This document shows positions 35,416-46,357 of a stretch of 64,000 nucleotides of DNA, in pieces; positions within the stretch are counted from its first letter, which is position 1; each line of letters starts with the position of its first letter. The notes under the pieces were generated by a model. It saw only the letters and a list, made by a program, of their open reading frames with translations. It was not told where the DNA came from and did no database searches. Both the position numbers and the translations under genes were made by a program. Source of the DNA: Arachnopeziza araneosa (Eukaryota; Ascomycota; Leotiomycetes; Helotiales; Arachnopezizaceae); contig QYAI01000033.1 of the NCBI GenBank assembly GCA_003988855.1, positions 124,001-188,000 of the forward strand, given 5' to 3'.

Positions 35416-37807
35416 ATGTCTGCTGCTACTGTCGACCAGCTCGCCTCCGAGTTTGGCAATGCTTCCCTGAATGGGGCTGATGCAAACGGCGCACCTGCCA
35501 TCAATACCGACGTCTCCAACATTGGCTCGGAGGATCCTGATACCGCTGGCCCTACCCCTAGCTCCGCTGCTCCCCATCCTCAAGCTTCTGCTTCCCTCTA
35601 TGTCGGCGAGCTTGATCCCTCCGTCACCGAAGCCATGCTCTTCGAGCTGTTCTCTCAAATCGGTTCCGTTGCATCTATCCGTGTCTGCCGTGATGCAGTC
35701 ACTCGTCGATCCCTTGGTTATGCCTATGTCAACTACAACACTACTGTTGATGGCGAGAAGGCATTGGAGGAACTCAACTATACCTTGATCAAAGGCCGCC
35801 CATGCCGTATCATGTGGTCCCAGCGCGATCCTGCTCTTCGTAAGACAGGCCAGGGTAATGTTTTCATCAAGAACTTGGATACTGCCATCGACAACAAGGC
35901 TCTTCACGATACCTTCGCAGCTTTCGGGAACATTCTTTCTTGTAAGGTTGCCCAAGATGAGACTGGAGCTTCCAAGGGCTATGGATTTGTTCACTACGAG
36001 ACAGACGAGGCTGCAGCTCAGGCGATCAAGCACGTCAATGGTATGCTTTTGAACGAAAAGAAGGTTTTCGTTGGTCATCACATTCCTAAGAAGGATCGCC
36101 AGAGCAAGTTTGAGGAGATGAAGGCCAACTTTACCAACATCTATGTCAAGAACATCCCCGCTGAGGTTACTGACGAAGAGTTCCGTGATCTTTTCGAGAA
36201 GTATGGTGAAGTCACTTCTGCATCCCTTGCCCGTGACTCCGAGTCTTCTAAGAGCCGTGGATTTGGCTTTGTCAACTTTATCAACCATGAACACGCTGCG
36301 ACTGCCGTTGATGAGTTGAATGGGAAAGACTTCAAGGGTCAGGACCTTTACGTTGGTCGTGCCCAAAAGAAGCACGAACGCGAGGAGGAACTTCGCAAAT
36401 CTTATGAGGCTGCACGTATTGAAAAGGCATCTAAATACCAAGGTGTCAACCTGTACGTTAAGAACCTTGACGATGATGTCGATGACGAGAAACTCCGTGA
36501 ACTTTTTGCGCCTTTTGGCTCCATTACCTCTGCCAAGGTCATGCGCGACACCCCTGCCGAGACAGCTGAGGCTGAAGAAAAGGAGAAAAAGGAAGCAGAG
36601 AAGAACAAGGAGAACGTAAAGGAAAGCGAAAAGGAAGAAGACGCTGAGGCCAAGCTAGCCAAGTCGGAGAAGCGCACTGCTGGAAAGTCCAAGGGTTTCG
36701 GCTTCGTTTGCTTCCAAAATCCCGAAGAGGCTACCAAGGCCGTCACTGATATGAATCAACGAATGGTCAACAATAAGCCACTCTATGTTGCACTTGCTCA
36801 ACGCAAGGATGTCCGCAAGAGCCAGCTGGAGGCCAGCATCCAAGCCCGAAACCAGATTCGTATGCAACAAGCTGCTGCCGCGGCAGGTATGCCACAACAA
36901 TACATGCAAGCTCCTATGTTCTACCCACCTGGCCAACAACCTGCTTTTGCTCCTCAAGCCGGTCGAGGCATGCCATTCCCTCCCCAGGCCGGCATTCCTA
37001 TTGCTGGCGCACAAGGCGGACGTCCTGGCCAGTATCCTGGCGGCTTCCCACCTCAAGGTGGCCGCGGTGGTCCAGGCCCTCAGCAAATGCCTCCTAGCTT
37101 GTATGGTCTCCCCGGTCAATTTCCACCAGGAGGCCCATATGGTCAACAAGGAAATCCTCAATTCATCGCTGCTATGCAACAAGCTCAACAAGCTGCTGCT
37201 CTTGCTGGTGGTCGCGGTGGACCTGGTGCTCGTGGGCCAATGCAAGGCTTACCAGGAATGTCTCCCAACATGGCTAGTCTTCAAGGTCAGCAAGCAATGC
37301 CTGGCTTTGCTCAAGCAGGTAGACAACCTGGTTTGGCTGGTCGTGGTGCCCCAGCTGGAGCCCGTCCTGGTCAATATCAGAGTGGTCCACCACCTCAAGG
37401 TGTTCGCGGCATGCCTCCTCAGATGATCGGTATTCCACAAGGTCCGGAAGGTATCAGTGGTGCTGGTGTTCTTCAATCTCAACTTGCAGCTGTTCCTCCT
37501 GCCCAACAAAAGCAACTCCTCGGAGAAGCTCTCTTCCCCAAGATCCAGGTTATGCAACCTGAGTTGGCGGGAAAGATTACTGGTATGCTCTTGGAGATGG
37601 AGAACTCGGAGTTGGTCAACCTGTAAGTAAAATTTTCGAAATCAACGGTCATACCGCTAACAATTTTATAGTATCGAGGACGATTCAGCTCTGCGTGCAA
37701 AGGTTGACGAAGCCCTCACAGTCTACGATGAATACGTCAAGAACAACAAGGGCGATGGCGAGGAAGCTGGAGAAGGAAAGGAGGAGAAGTCCGAAGAGAA
37801 GGCTTAA
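35416..37807 (+). CDS. PAB1: Poly(A)-binding protein Pab1
   Basis: Two exons (35416-37622, 37672-37807) encode 780 residues. It coats mRNA poly(A) tails and links them to eIF4G, deadenylases and release factor. Four RRMs are visible: ASLYVGELDPSVTEAMLFELF (~60-135), GNVFIKNLDTAIDNKALHDTF (~148-225), TNIYVKNIPAEVTDEEFRDLF (~240-320) and VNLYVKNLDDDVDDEKLRELF (~345-465). RRM4 is interrupted by a ~45-residue Lys/Glu-rich insertion between its second strand and RNP1 (KSKGFGFVCF). That insertion is known from filamentous fungi and absent in yeast. A Gly/Pro/Gln-rich linker follows, then the MLLE/PABC domain (QKQLLGEALFPKIQ...ITGMLLEMENSELVNL), which the intron splits before LIEDDSALRAKVDEAL. Codon use is highly biased, fitting strong expression, and produces a 344-codon antisense open frame. 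Confidence 0.97.
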
Positions 37808-39631
37808 TTGCCCAATCTCTTTGGCAACCATTATACCCCATTAATGCCTCTTCTTCATACACACTTTCGGTTATGTTACTTCACGGTCGGAAAAGTTTTG
37901 CAGCTTGCTCGATGTTTTCTGGCTGCGACGTCTCTTGCTGGACTCCCGGGTCTACATTTTTTCTTTTCTCTCACTTATGAGGTCGCTTATGGATGGATTG
38001 GCGGCAAATGTACCCATAGACTATCATGTGCCTTGGCGGCGCTTTTGCAGATTAAATTCGCTGAGCTGGCTAGCTGGGTGGCACATATCCTCATGTCTCT
38101 TTTTTTCGTTCCTCATGGTTATGGATGGGTCCTCATATGCCTGCGTGGGCGCATGATATATCTACACTTTGCCTATGGTTACGAAATTAGATAGCAGACT
38201 AGGACCTAATCCAAAAAAATTGCAAACTAAGTTGTCTTCCTTTATGTGATATCTTTTATTGGGTTAAGAGAGTTTAAGTTTTCATTGGAGTTGAAGAATG
38301 CCTTGATTTAAGTGCTGGCAAGTATAAAGTCATGATTAGCAGAGCAAGCATAATAGCTTACCTTTGATATTAACCTCCAGCCCCTTTCTCTATTCAGCAA
38401 GTAAGGGGTCTAGCAACACAACCTCTCAACGCCCTTTTATCACTCACAAACTCCAGCACGAGCTCAGCGACAGCCCTTCCACATTCCCAAAGCCACCAGA
38501 GAAACCCCAGCCCAGAACCTGCCTCCTGCAAGAAAGCAAGGTAGACACCCCGAAGCCGAACCGCGCGAAGACCTCGACGACGACGAATGGATGGTCTGTA
38601 TCTATCATGTACTCCGCCCACACACCCATACCACTCACCACCCACGAGATCTTTTTGTTGCACGTCGCGGCCTCCGTGGTCTCCGCGCTCTCCGCGCTCT
38701 CCGCGCTCCTCGTCCAGCAAAGCCGCTGCTCTCCGAATGTCAATTCACCGCGACAATCGTTTATCGACATTCAAATGTGCAAATATCAGGAGCAAGTTCG
38801 ATTGATACAATCCTCTCTTAAATCTAAAAGGTCGCGTGTCATCGTTACACAAACTGGATAGTGGTATCCTAGGCAGGAAAGACGGGGGCAGGTAGATGGA
38901 TGGCTTGGAGAACGAGTCGAGTCGAGTCGGGTCTGTAGGGACCAAATTGGGATGGGATGGGAGCTGGATATCGGTTTGCACTCGCGCGTTACGTTTACGG
39001 GTTTCTGGGAAGGAGTTTAGATTTGGAAATGGGACTGGGTGAGTGAAGAGGCAGTGCAGACGAGGAGAATTGATATCGTTGAGAAGGTGGAATTTTTTCT
39101 TTTCCTCATTCTAGCATTGGTGGCTAACTGAATGGATGCGTATCTAGACGGAAGATAAATCCTAGGAAAGAGAGGGTGGAATATCAACCATCTCTGCTGC
39201 TGCTTTGAGAAATTCCGCCATCCGCTCACTAGCAAATGGATTGGGTTTGGATTGGTTCAGAAGAGAAATCATTATGGTCGTAATTGATTGAGTAGCGAGT
39301 GATATTCCCTCCATGCACAAAAATCCCCCCTGCTAGCCTCATCTAGGAGTTATGCCTCCTTCGTAAATATATGAACACGTAAAACCGTGCGCCGAAACAA
39401 TCGTCCACCCGTCATTGCAACTCATCCAGCTGTCTCGTTCTTCTGCTCCCTTGGCAAGATGAAAGTGAGCAACAACCTCCCCACCATATGCCAGCTTGGG
39501 CCATATTTTGTTTCCTTTTTTAAAATCATCCCATGCTAAAAACTCCGGTCCAGCTGTTCATTCTTGGATCAACAACTCGCTAAAGGCTGCATTCTGGTAT
39601 TAAACGACATAAGAAATGAGAGCATGATTGA
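37808..39631. other. Intergenic between PAB1 and the USP gene
   Basis: The convergent genes leave 1.8 kb. The first 400 bp are probably the PAB1 3' UTR. A G/C-rich island at 38480-38760 stands out from A/T-rich surroundings and holds three perfect copies of the 9-mer CTCCGCGCT (38681-38707) and the small frame listed separately. The rest shows nothing. Confidence 0.4.
38607..38861 (+). CDS. Possible small hydrophobic protein (unsupported)
   Basis: An 84-codon frame, intronless, in a G/C-rich island. It has one convincing hydrophobic stretch (HEIFLLHVAASVVSALSALSALL), which is encoded partly by the CTCCGCGCT tandem repeat, followed by a polar, basic tail. No family is recognised. Open frames on the other strand overlap it, so it may be chance. 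Transcript evidence would decide. Confidence 0.18.
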   Translation: MYSAHTPIPLTTHEIFLLHVAASVVSALSALSALLVQQSRCSPNVNSPRQSFIDIQMCKYQEQVRLIQSSLKSKRSRVIVTQTG

Positions 39632-41902
39632 CTAGTCAATCTTTGCATCAACCAGGCTCCTAATAGCGGGATTCATAAGGTTGTTCGTAAGCTTGATGGG
39701 TGGACGCCTATACTTAGTGTGTTTCTTCAGGCGTTTGCGAGCTACCATAACCGGGACAGATGATTTAGTCACGAGATAGTTGGAAAAGGAACCTAGAATC
39801 ACGCTGAAAGAGTTAGATTAGGTTTGATTTAGAAGTAGGGGAACAAGACTTACCCTTTCAAAGCTGATCTCCCTCTGCTGCCCAGAATAACCAACGTAGG
39901 ATTGATATAATCAATCACATCTGTGATCAGATGCTTCGGGCTCTTGCAATGGATAACCTCAATGACGACTTTAACTTGCAGTTTGGTCTTCCTCAGCAGC
40001 TTAGATACCATATCCGTAATCTGCTGCACAGCTCGGTATCGTTCTTGCTCAGCCTTGTTCCGATATCCAGCTGGACTTGGTGTTCCGCTGGAGATGCTAT
40101 GAGCGCTCTCTGCTTTGGATACTTGAGCAAGGGGACTCGGGACGAGCGTTGGTCCGAGGATAGGCGTTGAGCTAAGTTTCAAAGAAGCGGCGGAAGAAGC
40201 AACAGCAGCTGCTTGTTCTTTCATCTGATCGTCAGCACAGGTATCGTTGGCAGCTATTCCAACTTCTTCATCCACACAATATATGGCTAGGAGGGTGTCG
40301 CCATCTCGAAGAACAGTACCGAAAGTCCATTCTAACGCGTGCGCTGCCTCCTCGGAAAGATCGGTTGCGACTAGATATTTTCGAACGCGACGTTGGTTGT
40401 CTGCAGCTTCTCGCTGCATCTTCGAAAAATCACCTCGATAGATAGTCCGTACACAGCGAGACGTAGATGGTGTAGAGACAATGTTTGTCAGGTTGACTTG
40501 GAGTCTTTGAGCACGCTTGATATCCGTTAGGTCTGCCTCGGTGTCAGAGTCAACAGGTGTGTTGAAGCCTGAACCACCCTCGTCAAAAGAGGTGTTTGGA
40601 TGGACTCCGTTGGTGTTCCTGAGGAGACGATCGCCGGATGGGCCAGTGACGGTGATCTCGGGATCAAGTAGAGAGCGAACCCTGTACTTATCGTGGACAG
40701 CTGCTACTTCTTGACCTGGAAGCCATTAGTATGCTCTAGTCTATCGGAAGAAGCTACTTACGCTCGTTTTCAACAGCTGCTGATAAACTCTTTGCTGTCC
40801 TCGGTCCCCCTATTCTTCCCATCCCAATTGTCGAGCTCTCAGGATCATTATCAGTTTCATCTGATCTTCCGACGTGCTTCCTGCCTCTTGGATGATCCGG
40901 ATCCGAATCGTCTTCGTCGCTACTGTCAGCCACAGCATTTTCACCATTAATTGGTCCATAACTCTTTTCTAGCCTTTCATTCTTCGGTCCAACCCCACCA
41001 CCATTAGTTCTACTTCTTGACTTGGCCAACTTGGACAATCCTCCTTTTGACTGTGCGAGACTTGCATCTGACAGTTTTTTATAAGCGGTATTCATATCAA
41101 TAACTCTCCCATTGTCCAACTCAAACTTGCTCGTATCCGAGCTAACATGTGGTGAAGTCGATCTAAGAGAAAGCCGACTATGCGGACTCTTCGACTTTGC
41201 TCCATTGCTGCCATTGAGGCTTTTCCTGGTCAATGAGTTGTTTCGGCCTCTCGAAACTCCAAGCAAAGCGCTAAGTCCAGGCAGATCGCCTCCGGATCGT
41301 ACAACCTCTGCCATGGCGCTTGGCAACGAGGATTTCTTCCCTGCTTGTGTATTCCGCTTCGGCATCACAGGCCCACTTGGAGTACTTGGCAGATACCCAG
41401 AGAACTGGTAAGCTGATTCTTTGGCTCCGCTCGTTGATCTTGGACCGAATGAAGTTGGGCGAGCGGAAGCGTCGGACATGCTGCGGTGATGGGAGGCGTT
41501 TGCGGCAGCAGCTTTGTGATCGAGTGCCGTAGGAGAAGTTTGTGCGCTTCTGGTCGTAGATATAGAACGCGGCTTTGAGCTGAGATCGGATATACTCCGA
41601 GCAGGTAGTTGAGTTGTAGGATTTCCGTCGCCAACATCAAGCATGCTTCGGATGGGAGATGCCGGCGCAGGAATTACCTCACCATTCGTTCCAGTAATAG
41701 AGGCGTGTCTTGTCATAAAGAGAGACACGTCCTCGTCGATATCCAACATGCTTTGCACAGGTGTTTGTGGTTTTGTGAGAGGAGAGGAAGTCCGTCTGCT
41801 GGCAGATACCCTCGTGCGCCCTGAAGGCGGACCTTCCAGCAGAGCAAGCACCTCCCTCCGCTCCTCGTCCAGCATGGACTCTAATGACATGGCATTCGCC
41901 AT
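39632..41902 (-). CDS. Universal stress protein domain protein with long disordered N-terminus
   Basis: Three exons on minus (41902-40762, 40715-39854, 39803-39632) give 724 residues. The Usp domain, an adenine-nucleotide-binding alpha/beta fold, occupies about residues 495-690. It begins RRVRKYLVATDLSEEAAHALEW, and the ATP-binding G-2x-G-9x-G(S) motif is GSRGRSALKGVILGS, split by intron 2. The ~480 preceding residues are Ser/Pro/Arg-rich and look disordered, with a repeated short motif ending in SMLD (ESMLDEERRE, QSMLDIDE, RSMLDVGD), possibly docking or phosphorylation sites. ATG 41902 (MANAMSLES) is the first true ATG; the frame is open further upstream but without ATG. Fungal proteins of this layout exist, but their function is unknown and a stress role is only implied by the domain. 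Confidence 0.9.
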
Positions 41903-44008
41903 CTTGATGGTTTGTAGGGATCGAGGTTCGCTCTCTTTTTGAGGATTTTCGAGACTAGACAAGGTGTTTTTCGTTGTTGCCAAGGCCGTTCAACAATGAA
42001 TGGTTGAATGGAACCGGCAAGAGCACCTATCGCCCCGGAACTCTAAATGTTAGCGGTTGATGAATCTTTTTGGAGTCCAGAAAAACTCTTGGTGGAACTT
42101 CATCGTGGTTGAAGGCGGATTTTTTCTGAGTCGCGTTCAATTCATTGCCACCAGGGTCCGGTTGCCTGAGAGTTCCGTGCAACGGTGGGAAAGCGAGTCT
42201 AGCAGCTTAGCAAGCTCCTTTAGTGTAGTGTCCAAAGTAGGGCTGAAATAGTTCCGGGAGACTGGGGAAGAGGGTCTGAGGGACACGTGTCTTGCGAGAG
42301 GGTGTCAGCTTCGGATGGAAAGGGGGGGGATGGACTATCAGATTTCCTTTTGTTGCTCCGGATCGATGATTGAGTTGACGGGAAGGCACGTGCTATCGAA
42401 GAGCGGGCACCGTGCTGGTGGTTGAGGGTCGGAGGAGGGTTGACGAGGGCTTCCAGAGGTGGTCGAAGGCGATGGGCGAGTTCGAAAGTCGAATTGGAGA
42501 GCTGGAGGAGCTCGGGATCCTTAAAGAGGTGAGCTCCTTGGGATTTCTGTCTCCCTGGCCGCTTAGCGCATTTCCTCTTCCGAAAGCTGCAGGCGTCGGG
42601 GGGTGCTTAGTGTCCCGGTAGTGGAGCCGTATGGGCTTGCCGGGGCTAGAAATGGGTTGGCTATTCGATGGGCAGCATGAGCGCGCAGGACGAGTAAGCC
42701 GACCAACTTTATGACAGCAGCATTAGCTCAGAAGCACGACATGTTTTCTTTCTGATGCATCCCAAACCGACAATCTCCAAACCCGCCGACCGCGACCTGT
42801 TGGGAAGCATGGAGCGCATGCTCCGTTCTCGCATACTCTCTTATTTGTCTGCTCAAGGCCTTGACCACAAGTCACGGAACCATGCTCGATAGGGTATTCG
42901 ATCTTCACCAATGCCTCTGGTGTTTATCTGGTCAACACCAAGCAGGCATCTGTCAAGCCAAGGGGGCGCCCCTCTCTTCCCCACAGCACCACACCGCAGC
43001 AGGGCACTCTCCTGGAAAGAGTGACGTTCTAGGCCTGTCCTGTCACCATCTCTTGACCTCTTGCGCTATAGTACCTTCATCAACACAGTGGGGCCTCCCT
43101 CTGCTGCTGTTGTCTCTATCCAAATATCTCGAGCGTAGCCATCCTTCAACGTCTTGGCGCCATGTGCTGCGCCCTGCTCGGATATCGTCCCGTACCACTG
43201 GACTCGTGGCATTTATCCCGATCAATGCTCCAACTCCGAGCTCCAATCGTCAAACGCGCCCAACTCCGCCATATCCAGTTTGCACATTACGAGTTCAACA
43301 TCTACCACTCCAGGTCCCATCTGACTGACACTCGTCTCCAGCGGGACCCCTCAAGGGACAGCGGCTGGCTGAATTCCCTGGTCCCCTCCATGTACCCGTC
43401 CGATCTGTCACAATGTAATCCATAATCCAGCTCATAGAAAACACATCTACCGTCTCTCTGCCTCCCTTCTAGCCACCACCGGAAAAACACCGACGATGGA
43501 TATCGCATCAGATTCCTCCGCGTAAAACGCTGTGTAACACACCACGACTCCAAATCGCGTGCTCACGAGTGCCTCTTGCACGTGTAGCTGTCGCCGATAT
43601 GCATCCGATCCATCGCTTGCTGCATCTGCAAGTACCTTCCTGGGTACTTTGTCACCGTCCGCCCGTCCTTTACCTGTAGACAAAACCCGCTCAATTGATG
43701 CCGCTGTGCTCTGCTGTGTGTGCTATTGCCATGCCCCTTATCCATATGGCCTGATCTCGGGAGGAATAGGAGCAAAGGCCCAGGTGAAGAGGAGGAAGGA
43801 AGAAAAAACAGTGTAGGTAGTTGTATTGTGTGTATTTTGCATGTACATGAGCTTCTTTTCTCTCGCTTATATTGATTTCTGCCAGTTTTTTCTTGATGTG
43901 ATATGATATGTATGATACAGTTATACAGTACAGACCAGGCAATGCCATATCTTTCTTGCTTTCCCAAATCCAAATGACCAGCCCAATGCAATGAAGGAAA
44001 GAAAGCCT
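41903..44008. other. Gene-free stretch upstream of the USP gene
   Basis: 2.1 kb. The first few hundred bp should hold the USP promoter. Open frames of up to 155 codons occur on both strands around 42.4-43.8 kb, but they are composition-driven, mutually overlapping and lack recognisable domains. A/T-rich sequence after 43.8 kb is probably the 3' UTR of the uS7m gene. Confidence 0.4.
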
Positions 44009-45227
44009 CTAGAAATTCTTGATATTTCTCCTAGCGCCAGATCCCACGTTACTCCGCGCCGTAGTCCCCGTCTTATGTATTAAGAGTCTCTTCTCCCAAG
44101 CACTGCTCTTCCCCTCCACCACTGCAATAACTTCATCCGCAACCCGCTGAGCGAATTGTCCTCTTCCACTTCCTCTGCTCCTTTTCTTGTTCGCCGCATC
44201 TAAGATCCATTGAACAGCCTGCCTCCTCCGCTGTCTTACAGCTAGAGGAACTGGAATCTGCAATGCTGCCCCTCCACCTGCAGCACCGCGTTGGGAGCGG
44301 ATACGTATAAGAGGGGCGAGGGAGTCGATAGCTGCTTGGAGGTAGCCAACGGGGTTGAGAGGGAGGTGGTGGGGAGGAGGTGTGCCGGGGAGAAGGGGAC
44401 GGGCAGGATTGGGTGTTGGAGGAGGCGCGGTGCGGAGTTGATTTAGAATGAAGGACATGTTCTACCGTCACATACATCAGCCATTGAGCCTACAAAGCCT
44501 TTGAAAACGCAGCGAAATAGCTACATAAATGGTCGTAGAGAAGGAAAGTTTACTGCCATACCCTCTGAGCAACACTCTTCTTGCCATCTTTCATCATCAG
44601 ATTGGTGACTTGTTCGATAAGTGGACTGTAGCGTTTGTCTTTGTGAAATGATTTCGCAAAAGGCTTCTCAGGAGGCTCAAATTTGAGGCCAGGTAGACCA
44701 GGCAGCCTACTCATGTCAACTGGGTCATCTGCAGTGCCACCTTCAGCGATATTTTGCATCTGGCCAAGAGCAAGTAGGTTGGCGAAGCTAACGCGGTCCT
44801 CTGGGCTCAGATCCTCAGGAATAGCTCTAGAGGCTGAGGCATCGTTTTTGGGTGTATTAAACTCCTCCTTGATAACTTCGGGGGCCATTTCTTTGCTCTC
44901 TTGGTCACGCTCAAGTATCTAAACGTTGTAGTTAGTTAGGGGTCTGATGTCATAGACTCTGATCAGAAAGGACGTATTCCAACGTACTTCTTGAACGGGA
45001 GTGCTTTGTCCCAAATCTGGCTCCGTTTCCCCTTTCGTCCTTCCAAGATCTGCTGCCTCCTCGCTCACATGTCCAAGTCCACTTTCGGTCGCTGGAAGGT
45101 TCTTCTCATCTGCGTAGCCTCTCCTTGACACCGCGTTCGAAAATTGGGAATTGAAAGAGGCAATTGATGGTCTAGATCTTATAGCAAGCGATCGGCTTGC
45201 GCCATAGACGTTCAATCGTGGAGGCAT
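44009..45227 (-). CDS. RSM7: Mitochondrial small-subunit ribosomal protein uS7m
   Basis: Three exons on minus (45227-44988, 44918-44562, 44461-44009) give 349 residues. uS7m nucleates the head of the mitochondrial small subunit and contacts the decoding region. The N-terminus MPPRLNVYGASRSLAIRSRP...SRRGYAD is a typical cleavable mitochondrial presequence. The S7 core begins after a fungal acidic linker: SPLIEQVTNLMMKDGKKSVAQR, then NMSFILNQLRTAPPP. The middle holds QIPVPLAVRQRRRQAVQWILDAANKKR, and the end FAQRVADEVIAVVEGKSSAWEKRLLIHKTGTTARSN fits S7 throughout. ATG 45227 is the first in frame; the frame upstream has only a GTG. Confidence 0.95.
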
Positions 45228-45965
45228 GGTTGTGATTGTTAATTTAGAGCTCACAATTGTAGACTGTCATAGACTCAAAAATTCCCACTAGTGCTGTTGA
45301 TGCCTTAAGGCATTAACAGTGGTTATGAGGCATCAACTTCCGACCGAGCTTTGGAGCGACGTTGGGCAGGTTCACTAGGCCTTGTCACTCCGGGATCTTC
45401 GTTAGGGGAGTTTTAGAGGCTACCTAGGTACGGAAGTAGGGCTTGGGATACCCTTGTGCTACTGGCCTAGGAAAATAAGAAAGGAAGGTTCCGGCGTCGG
45501 ATATTTTTATTTATTCGACCTGAGATTTTGTTTGGTAAACAGCGTCATTTACGCAAAAGCAATAGCTGTTCTACTTGCTCTGCAGTTGAAGAGCGAAGAA
45601 GCAAAAAGACGAAGAAGCAAGACTCGGCACTGGAAAGGACACGCATACAACGTGGCGAGCAGTTATTGCTGAATTATCTGAAGAGAAAGAGCTGCTATCA
45701 AATTTCCAACCTGGTCTAGAACTTTTCCTCCGTCCGTTTTCTGAAAAGACATGTAAGTCCCATTATGAAGAAGTTATTCTCTCAACTCCAGCGCCTCCCC
45801 TCCCTGTGATACCGTTGCAATACCTGACGCCCAAATCAAATCGTTTTGCGCCAACCCATGCTGGACCATAACACCCATTGTCACCCAATGTATTTCATAT
45901 ATCCTACAGGCCAGACATGACAAGCTTGCTGAAGTTCGACGAAGTATCAATGGATGAGGTGCCTT
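45228..45965. other. Intergenic, uS7m upstream region
   Basis: Between uS7m and the 3' end of the next minus-strand gene. No gene recognised; it should include the uS7m promoter. Confidence 0.4.
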
Positions 45966-46357
45966 TTACCACCCGCTTCGACTTGTCGTAGGAGAACTTG
46001 GACTGGAGCCATTGAGGTGCTTCAGAGCTACTTCGGCGGCGTCCTCCTTTGCATTATTGACATGTTGTCCATCGTACCAGAAACGTGCGGAGATATTCTG
46101 ACCCTGGACCGTCACTGTGCTGGACCAAGCAGTGCGGCCACCTGCGAGATGTGTCAATTGATGCATTGAGGGTGTGTTGGGCCTCCAAGGCTTACCTCGT
46201 CGATCTGACATGATCTGGAAGACTGGAGGATGAATTTGAGCTTCACGGCATTTCTCTATCTCTTGGTCAGAAGAGCCGGTGATGTTACAGTAGATGGCAT
46301 ACCCTCGAGCCTCTCTTGCCATGTAGCAGCAGATGAGCCGTAAGTTGAGTAGGTCAT
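45966..46357 (-). CDS. Small dsRNA-binding-motif-like protein
   Basis: Three exons on minus (46357-46303, 46261-46196, 46141-45966) encode 98 residues. The protein is essentially one double-stranded-RNA-binding-like fold. An N-terminal helix holds WQERLEEIEKC, then the strands PPVFQIMSDRRGGRTAWSST and TVQGQNISARFWYD, and then the last helix NNAKEDAAEVALKHLN. The layout helix-strand-strand-strand-helix and the A..DAAEVAL end are those of dsRBDs, though the basic KKxAK patch is weak. Intron 1 is only 41 bp; intron 2 (54 bp) has a GTAAGC donor and GCAG acceptor, and joins DRRG|GRTAW seamlessly. Similar short fungal proteins exist, to my knowledge uncharacterised. A link to RNA silencing is only an inference from the fold. 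Confidence 0.75.

Noticed and set aside
35407..36441. 344-codon open frame antisense to PAB1
   Set aside because: It lies entirely opposite the four-RRM coding region and arises from the strong codon bias of PAB1. Its translation has no recognisable domain.
41903..41983. Upstream start for the USP gene
   Set aside because: The frame is open but the proposed start at 41983 is TTG, not ATG; the first ATG is 41902 and matches the conserved-looking start.
42715..42740. A TAGCTCAG string resembling a tRNA A box
   Set aside because: No matching B box or cloverleaf pairing can be drawn around it.
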